Below, in pieces: positions 57,109 through 64,000 of a stretch of DNA of 64,000 nucleotides (its first letter is position 1; every line of letters begins with the position of its first letter). Position numbers and translations under genes: made by a program. Source of the DNA: Carya illinoinensis (taxonomy: Eukaryota > Streptophyta > Magnoliopsida > Fagales > Juglandaceae). The notes under the pieces are model-generated. The model searched no databases. It saw only the letters and a program-made list of their open reading frames with translations, and was not told where the DNA came from. Where the stretch lies: contig NC_056762.1 in assembly GCF_018687715.1 (NCBI RefSeq), forward strand, positions 14,056,364 through 14,120,363, read 5' to 3'.

Positions 57109-59695
57109 TCATTGCAACGGTTGTGTGCCGTCCAACCCAAAGTTGATGCCATATTGTGATCCATCCAACTCAACTTGCATCTGTAAATAATTGCAAACAT
57201 ATTTATTAAGCGTACTAATAAATATTAATATAGAGAACTCGGGTATAAAGTTCACAAATCCACTTACGCTTTCTTGACTCTGCATCACTATTTCTCGGGC
57301 CTGTGTTGTACTAATGTCTATACCCACACCTCTTGGAATAGCCTAATAGAAATCAATGGTAAATATACAGCCGCACCTATAAACTTATTAATAAATAATT
57401 ACTAATTAATATACCTGCATGTGTCCAACATTGGAGAGATCGATCTCAGAAGGGCCAAATAAACTCCTGCATACTTTCGCAACAGGTGTATCTCCTTTAT
57501 CCACGGACTGGGTATCTCCTCCATCCCGCTAATTAACAAACATATAAACATTATTAGTGAACTTATATTTAATAAAATGACTCGAAGACTCGAATAACCT
57601 AAAATATTTTCACCTCTTTACACTTCCCCTTTGCCGGTTATTTCTTTGTCTTTGCTTTTGCTTTCCGCATGTCTATCTCCATCCTGGATGCTCTCCATAG
57701 AGATGGAGGTCTGCCTTTGCCTCGCACAACCCGTGGACTGTGTACTTCTCCAGAACATCTGACGGTAGTGTCATTTGCCTTCAGATCCACATTAGAACCA
57801 ATTTGAGTGAAAGATGGGGGTTCTTCATTGGCACGATACAGCTCAATCATGGCAGTTAACTTACTTCTCGCATCCTCAGTATGCTTTCTCGAACCAGCTG
57901 CATGAGTAATCATCTGATAACAAATACTTAAAAGACTTGAATATCTATTAGCATCTGGCCGTTGGTCCCCTTCATCATAGCTATTGTGGATTAATGTGTA
58001 TCGCCTTTTAATATCCTTCCTCCATCGATCTACAATGTATATTTCCGGCAAATGTCTAATATCGTTACACTTGAATATAGCCAAGATGTGCCAACACAAT
58101 ATCCCTCTCATCTCAAATAAACCACAAGAGCACTTTGCAACTGCATCATCCTCACTAAAGTCCACAAAATGCCGAACCAACTTAGTGAACTCCTCCAAAG
58201 CTACTTCATCCTCAACCATATATGTCTTTATTGCACCATCACTTTTATGTAACTTCGGATTCAAGTCAATGATGCCGTTGATTTGCTGCTGAACTTCCTT
58301 GAACTTCGCAATCGTGTACAACTCTTGGAACCTCTTTTCAATCGGAGATCGAGATATGAGGGGGATTGTGACATTAAATGACTGGAAGTCTGCGAGATTT
58401 TCTTTCTCAATCTTCTTTTTCAACGCGTTATCAAATTGGTCTACAAACTCCTTTAAGTTTGTCCTAGAATGTACATAATCGTCAAAGAATGCATTCATGC
58501 TCTCGCTTCGCTGCGTTGTACTCATTCCAGCCCAAAAACACTCCTTCAAATATGCCGGTACCCAATGTTCACGCTCAACGTAAAGGCTCTGCAACCACGC
58601 ATTCTCATGCAAGTTGTAAGTGGCATTCGAGCGAGTAAGAGATCCATAACTCTTACTCGCTCGGATGCCAGCTTGATCATTCGTATCTAGGACCCTTTTT
58701 ACGGCATCACTAACTTCTCTATTACATCGAAAGAAGCGGGATTTCTTCGGACTGAGGCCATGGTTATGGATATTATGAACAGTCGTCAACCTCAGCACTC
58801 CATCTTGCTTTAAGGCATTAATCCTTGCCTTACATTCTGTCTTTCCTGTTGGACGTGGCTTGGCAACATTCAACGTCCTATTCCGGGCCTTCCCACCTCG
58901 GGCCCAACAAAGAGTGACGTATCTAACAGAGTCATCTTCTCCCCTATCAGTCCGTTTTGTCATAACCCCAAACCCGCATTTCTTACCGTACTCCTTATAA
59001 TAACATAATAGCTCTTCAAGGGAATTAAACTCCATTCCTGACTTTGGCTCCTCAATCGTATCATCATCAACCACTTCGACATTTTGAGATTTCAAGGGAC
59101 TGCCACTATTAGATTCCGTATGATTTGGTTGTTCCTCAGTACGCTGTTCAACTATAGGAGATCCACAAGGCGCTTCAGATTCCACACCATCAGCTCTATT
59201 ATCGGGTTCTGAACCAAATATCTTGCTCGTGGCAGAGCTTGTATTGCTGATAGGAGTCGGAGGTTCCATGATTCCTTGAAATCCGTAACTAGAATTCTGC
59301 AACAAATTAACCAAAGCTCATCAATTAAACTGCTACAATTAAGGCACCTTATTTTTGTAATAGTTGCAAAAAAGACAACTTATTAAGAAAAAATCCGCTA
59401 CAAGTTATCACTACCTGTATGTTGATTGGATATTGGTTACCAGCCGGATATGGTAGAAAAGTTGGTGACCACGTAGGCACTGGTCCAAAGTAACCAGCCA
59501 TGTAAGGTGGAATGTTTTGCGTGGTTGATGGTATGGCCTAACATTATTAGATAAAGTTATTTATATATTTTCAAACAAGAAATATCAACAGTACCAATGT
59601 TATTGAAGTGCACAATTATATAACATACATACCTCCGATGGAGGATTTGAGCTAGATGATGGACATGTAGTTGGTTGTTCTTTCTCGTTTCCCAT
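57109..59695 (-). pseudogene. FAR1-related (Mutator transposase-derived) gene lacking the transposase core
   Basis: Minus strand, six exons by clear GT-AG borders, all phase 0: 59695-59633 (MGNEKEQPT), 59537-59415, 59296-57614, 57528-57415, 57342-57268 and 57180-57109. Exon 3 holds the FAR1 DNA-binding domain (MEFNSLEELLCYYKEYGKKCGF to NIHNHGLSPKKSR), then jumps to the end of the transposase region (FWAGMSTTQRSESMN) and a SWIM zinc finger (CSCGLFEMRGILCWH). The DDE core, about 250 residues, is missing. TAA at 57638-57640 near the end of exon 3 would remove the last three exons and the ending LDGTQPLQ. An upstream ATG in the intron-retained frame (59314) is an alternative start. Family role: light-signalling transcription factors or transposases; DNA binding could survive, transposition cannot. 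Confidence 0.8.
58628..58663. repeat. Perfect 14-bp inverted repeat at the FAR1 deletion junction
   Basis: CGAGCGAGTAAGAG (58628-58641) and CTCTTACTCGCTCG (58650-58663) with an 8-bp loop. It encodes the residues RASKSYGSLTRS precisely where the transposase core is absent. Confidence 0.9.
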
Positions 59696-59939
59696 GCTGG
59701 GAAAATATAATAGAACTACAACTAGGATTAAGTAATTCAACATAAATATGAACTTTGAATGCTTTTTAAAGGCATTTAATCAAATGAACTTTGAATGCTA
59801 TTTAGCTGATTTGTACTTGCTTAGATTCTTCATAATTACTAGGGGCCAAATCAAAACTTTCTTAACTAATTAATACGCGTTAAGTACTAACTCACCAGTA
59901 CAAACCCCAGTTCTCCCAGTCTTAACTCACCAGTCTTAC

Positions 59940-60118
59940 CAATGCTCAAAATTTATCATAACCCACTCTAAAAAAAAATGCTCAATTTATCATAACCCAC
60001 TCTAAAAAAAATTCTCAACATTTATCATAACCCACTCTAAAAAAAATGCTCAATTTATCATAACCCACTCTAAAAACAATGCTCAAAATCTATCATAACC
60101 CACTCTAAAAAAAAATGC
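59940..60118. repeat. Five tandem 35-38 bp units upstream of the FAR1-related gene
   Basis: Units of the form ATTTATCATAACCCACTCTA plus an A-run and TGCTCA, five copies with small differences. They lie about 250 bp upstream of the FAR1-related start. Confidence 0.85.
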
Positions 60119-60238
60119 TGATAATTTTTTATTTTTATTTTGAGAATTCTATTTCAAAATAATAGAGTAAGAAACATAAAATGAGAAATATATGTCAATT
60201 ACAGACCCTATTGGACATTCTCAGATTATCTTGTTTAG

Positions 60239-60326
60239 GTGCGGGATGCAGGTAATCTTTTGACTAGAGCAGGCTTCAGCCTTCCAAGTGTTGATGTTGA
60301 TGAACATATTGTTAAATATCCAAGTG
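60239..60326 (+). pseudogene. Captured exon of an NDUFAF5-like methyltransferase gene
   Basis: An 88-bp exon preceded by an intron end (TTGTTTAG) and followed by a donor site (GTAATTATT). It encodes [19 protein letters not shown]..., which I recognise as the conserved segment of the mitochondrial complex I assembly methyltransferase-family protein NDUFAF5 (At1g22800 type). Flanking intron sequence is kept, so it was copied from DNA and not from mRNA. No other exon of that gene is present. The longer open stretch to 60451 is intron read-through. Confidence 0.65.
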
Positions 60327-60451
60327 GTAATTATTTTCCTTTCTCATCTTTTGATGTATGTTTTCATGATAAGAACAAAAGGTTATTGTTGGTTTGCCAA
60401 TTCAGTAGTCTAGATACTGGTGTTCACCAAAATACCTCTCATTTGATATGA

Positions 60452-61084
60452 GCCACAACTGTCAAATTCATTACAGAGCCTCAAAAACGTTACAAATTAA
60501 TCACAGAGCCTCAAACCTCCGTGACCCTCAATTTCATTACAAATTCTAAGGAAAAGCCTAACAATAATGCTAGATACATCCCCGGTTAAAGTGCAGTTTA
60601 CTGAATGAGCTTTCTCCTTCCTGAATCAAACGCAAGTACCAAAAAAATAAACCCAAGCTACTGAAAATACCCAAAAAAACCCACTACTAAGCAATAGAAA
60701 ATGCCCAAAAACAAATAAAAACAAAGTTTAACACAGGAGAACAAATTAACAAACCAGAAAATGTGTAACAACAACTAAAAACAAGTTAAAACCGTTCTCT
60801 TACCCACAAATGCAGATGAAAAAACAGGCTAAAAACCAGTTCAACCTCCTCGGCAACGTCTGCGAGCTTGGGGTTTTCAGATCCTGCACACCACATTCAC
60901 CGTTCTCTTACTTATTCACAAATACAGATGACTGCACAGATGAATGAAGGGTTCAGCTCGTCGGCGATGGGAGCTTCCGGTTTGGCCTCTGCCCGCTTCT
61001 CTTCAAAATCACCTCAAAAATATTCCTCCCGCGTTCTCTGCTTTCTTCAACCTTTTTCTCTATTTTTTTTTTCCCCCCGGCTGA
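60452..61084. other. Right subterminal part of the composite element
   Basis: No gene supported. Ends in a T/C-rich run and the GC-rich inverted repeat. A 107-codon open stretch (60868-61191) crosses the element end and is not credible. Confidence 0.45.
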
Positions 61085-61151
61085 CGTGGCAGTTGGTCAC
61101 GGGGACGCGGCGGGGTTTCACCCCGGTGGTATGTAGCATATTTGTGATACC

Positions 61152-61735
61152 ATGCACATCGAATTTATCGACGAAAACCGACTGCTGTTGACCAACTAAG
61201 GACAAAACTTCTTCCATTAATAGGAAATGACACAGCCTGCGAAATTTGGAAAAAGCATTACAATATTTTTTAGAAAAATACTATTTAAATAGATAAAATT
61301 TACCGATAAAAATAATTGATTATATATTTTTATTTTTAAATAGTAAGAAAGTGAATATTTATAAATTGATTTTTTTTATTTTTTAAAAATATTAATAAAA
61401 TTGTCTTATTTTCTAATTCAGGATTTAAATAAAATGCTTAGTTCAAAAAAGGGATACAAATTTAGTAAAGGAAAAATATAGTTGTAAGCATAACTGTGCA
61501 CTAATCTATGCACTAATGTAATGTAATTGATCAAAAAATAGATTTTATTAAAAATAGTATTAATTTAAATTTTAAATATGAATAAATCAGTATTGATACA
61601 CAGATTAATATGTAATTATATTTGTATGTAACAAAACTCTTTAATAAAACATTGCATGAGGGATATATATGCTTTTTAAATTTTAAATATTAAATATGAT
61701 TTTTTTACTGCTTTTGCGTAAGCCTCTACAAACTG
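61152..61735. repeat. Duplicated segment, copy B, right part
   Basis: Second copy of 51543-51965, with the miniature element 61470-61640 inserted. The match ends at ATATGATTTTTTTA. Confidence 0.85.
61470..61640. mobile_element. Miniature inverted-repeat element present in one duplicate only
   Basis: Absent from copy A, so it is a true insertion. Ends are imperfect inverted repeats: AGTTGTAAGCATAACTGTGCA with the complement of the right side (TACACAGATTAATATGTAATTATATTTGTATGTAAC). I remember near relatives from walnut-family genomes. Confidence 0.6.
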
Positions 61736-63060
61736 CCGCCGCCCAACCATTTTCTTTGTTGTTGTTTATGCGTAATATAATAATTGTTTTGATCTAAAAG
61801 CCTCCGTAAGCCTAGTATTTGCTAAGGGTGGGTCTTTTACCTTTTTACCCCTAGTTAGTGAACTTGGCAAATTTAGATATTCCGATTATTTTCTTTTGGG
61901 CTTAACTTTATTTTATTTTATTCTTTTCTGTTGGTTTGAGTTAACTCTTTTTATTTTGGTGAAAGAGATTTGGACTTGGACGGTAAAATATTTTTGGGTC
62001 TGGTAGTATTACTTTAGTCTCACTGTTTTAATGCTTAAGTGGATTGGATTTAATATTTTTTTTTTTTAAATGGCCTCTATTTTTGTTTCATAATATTTCA
62101 GAAACTTTATTTGTTGAACAGAGAATATTATAGATTTTAATTATATTACTTGGTGTTAATTTTACAATTGGATTTTTGGAAATAATCTGTAAGTGTTCGA
62201 TCTCTTATTTTTTTTAAACACTTCGAGCCCATTAGATGAATACTTTATTAAATTATGCTTTCAGGAAAAATTATGTTAGTAAACTTTCTTTTGAGAGACA
62301 AGGTTTTCGCGACTTACTTTATTTTGGGAATCTAAAATGATTAGAGTATTCTTCTAATTTATAATATGATATTAATATGTTGGATATTTTAAGATATCAT
62401 TATTAATTTTATTTTTGGGTTTAGCAGAATATTTATTCGATTATGAGAATATTGAAGAATATAGAAAGTGAAAGTATTTTTGGCTTAAGAGAAATTTTAG
62501 GCTTTGAAGAATTAAAATAGGTGCTTTAGGTGTAAATACGAGTTATAAGTTCATTTGGAGATTTATTCAAGTTACATGAATTTTTAGAAGTGATGATTGA
62601 TATTCTTTTGGCACTATTGTGAGGAATTTCTAAAGGACTAAGAAGTTCAAGTAAGCAGGATTCCTATACTAGACTTTACATAAAAAGAAGATGAAATGAT
62701 GTTGACTTTAGAAAATATGCATTTTGATTTTTGAATAGAATTGTGAAAGCAACCTCAACTAGTTGTTCAGTATTACTGATAAACTCTGATGAAAGAGAGA
62801 ACATTTTTGTCATGCCTAGTGTAGACATAAATTTATTTTTGGCATGTTGTTTTCTGAACTATGCAAAAAGAACGAATATATAAATTTGTGTATGATTATA
62901 TGAATATGCTCTAGATCCGTTTTGATTTTAAAGATGAAATAATTTTGTTCAATACTCTGTTTCGATAAGATGTGACTTCTGAACAATTTTTGGCATGAGT
63001 TTTGATTATGAATCTGATTTATTTCCGCTCTGTTCAGTTATGGCCCAGTCACCAATGATA
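61736..63060. other. A+T-rich region without genes
   Basis: No coding motif. Long T-rich stretches. Style suggests retroelement LTR or intron-like sequence, but no boundary was found. Confidence 0.35.
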
Positions 63061-63270
63061 ATAGTGGCATACAGCCAAACCACAGATTATAATAGTAGAT
63101 ACGGCCCAACCACGGGTAATAATAGTGTATATGGCCCTACAACGGGTAATAATAGGGGATACGGCCCAACCATGGATAATAATAGTGGATATGGCCCAAC
63201 CACAGGTTATAATAGTGGATACAGCCCAGTCATGGGTTATAATAGTGGATACGGCCCTGTCACGAGTTAT
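63061..63270. repeat. 30-bp minisatellite, seven units
   Basis: Seven contiguous 30-bp units (AATAGTGGATACGGCCCAAC then CACGGGTAAT). Unit length is a multiple of three, so all frames stay open; the plus frame reads a ten-residue repeat like YNSGYGPTTG. Regarded as a minisatellite, not a gene. Confidence 0.95.
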
Positions 63271-64000
63271 AATTGTAATATCCACTCCTTCTTTCTTTTT
63301 CTTTAAGTATGAGCCTCGATCTACATACTGAGCTTCGGTCAACGTGTTAAAATTCAATCTATGTGTTGAGCCTTATCCTACCTATTGTACCTCGATAGCA
63401 TGTTCCGAAAGTTATCCAGCGGATTTCAAAGTAAGATAGATATTTTAAACCTTACGGATATTTTAAATATTATGGAAATATCTATAGGAAATATTTTCAG
63501 TATTATTAGATAAGCCTGTTTTTAAAGTAACACAATTATAATATTTTAATGAGCTCTAAAAATATTATAATTGTGGATAAATACTTAAATTAAATATTTT
63601 AGTTGTTTTAAAATATTAAGAGGTTTAACTTTACGTTGAAAACTCTTATTTAATTCAAATGATTTTATCCTCTTTGAGTAATTAACGATATTTTATCATT
63701 TTAAAAAATGATGAAGGAATATTATTTTATAAACTTTAGTTTATAAAATAATATTTTATCTTAATTCCTCTCAGTGTTTTATCTAAGTATTTTATTTTAA
63801 TAAAACACTTACGCGTTTTCAAATCAGTATTTGAACTCATCGTTAGATCGTTTTGAGGATCCCGAAGTGTAGGACTGGGATTAAATACCCAGTCCCCTCT
63901 CTTTTCTTCCTCACTTTTTCCCTTTTCATTTTCTCTCTTCTCTTTCCTCTCCCTCTCCCTCATGCTCGATGTACGTGTGTTGTTCCTCCCTCCACCGTTC
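63271..64000. other. Window end, no gene
   Basis: A+T-rich, then a strongly pyrimidine-rich stretch (63895-63965). It could be the promoter and leader part of an LTR continuing outside the window. Confidence 0.35.

Larger units (their letters stand above)
53408..61151. mobile_element. Candidate Mutator-like (FAR1-type) composite transposon
   Basis: The whole interval is absent from copy A of the duplicated segment, so it is an insertion. Its ends are imperfect inverted repeats: the left end (about 53410-53460) has ...AAATTCTAAACGTCCCCGGGGTG then CGTCCCCGT. The complement of the right end (61151-61085) has ...AAATATGCTACATACC then ACCGGGGTG and CGTCCCCGT. ATGCACA flanks both sides (53290-53296 and 61152-61158), compatible with a worn 9-bp duplication, though about 110 bp of GA-repeat then lies at the left between flank and repeat. 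Inside are a GRF zinc-finger gene (+), a FAR1-related gene (-), minisatellites and a captured exon. Confidence 0.55.

Noticed and set aside
60868..61191. Plus-strand frame of 107 codons
   Set aside because: It crosses the inverted end of the composite element into flanking DNA and has no family motif.
62995..63306. Gly/Tyr-rich protein of 103 residues
   Set aside because: The frame is just the 30-bp minisatellite with short ends.

Overview
This is a 64 kb piece of plant nuclear DNA made almost entirely of transposable elements nested in one another. The spliced genes, the plant-type LINE, copia and gypsy lineages and several miniature elements point to a dicot. One miniature element (GGCCCCGTTTGG ends with repeated CATCTCAT blocks, about 6608-6802) is a type I remember from walnut, hickory and relatives (Fagales). 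That family assignment is from memory and is an inference. I see no rRNA, tRNA or CRISPR array and no intact host housekeeping gene.

Layout. About 426-4800 (-) is a decayed Del/Tekay-like gypsy element; a 1.2 kb poly(A) retroposon with a 12-bp target duplication (2960-4156) sits inside its RT. 4825-9058 (+) is a 5'-truncated copia element (A1), itself split by a 1.2 kb insertion. 9735-15210 (+) is a full-length L1-type LINE with a target duplication of up to 20 bp. About 15640-18625 (-) is a second, 5'-truncated LINE. 23850-29339 (+) is an almost complete copia element (A2) of the same family as A1, with 471-bp LTRs. 31310-34215 (+) is a Tat/Athila-like gypsy remnant. 35214-41258 (-) is a chromovirus whose RT and RNase H are missing, so protease is joined to integrase. 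46350-46800 (-) is a RING-H2 (ATL-like) pseudogene. 46952-51537 (+) is a very young copia element (B) with identical 187-bp LTRs but a broken pol.

53.4-61.15 kb looks like a Mutator-like (FAR1-type) DNA transposon carrying three things. The first is a two-exon GRF zinc-finger gene that reads intact. The second is a six-exon FAR1-related gene that has lost its transposase core at a perfect palindrome. The third is one exon plus flanking intron from an NDUFAF5-like methyltransferase gene.

Sequence flanking copia B (46733-46951 and 51543-51965) is repeated around the Mutator-like element (52838-53298 and 61152-61735). This is a tandem duplication whose two copies were hit by different insertions, so each copy serves as an empty-site control for the other.

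The genes do not form a pathway. They are the gag, protease, integrase, RT and RNase H modules of separate retroelements plus the cargo of one DNA transposon. The most unusual signals are a run of seven consecutive RNA-type hairpins in the 1.2 kb retroposon (3813-4038) and the composite Mutator-like element.
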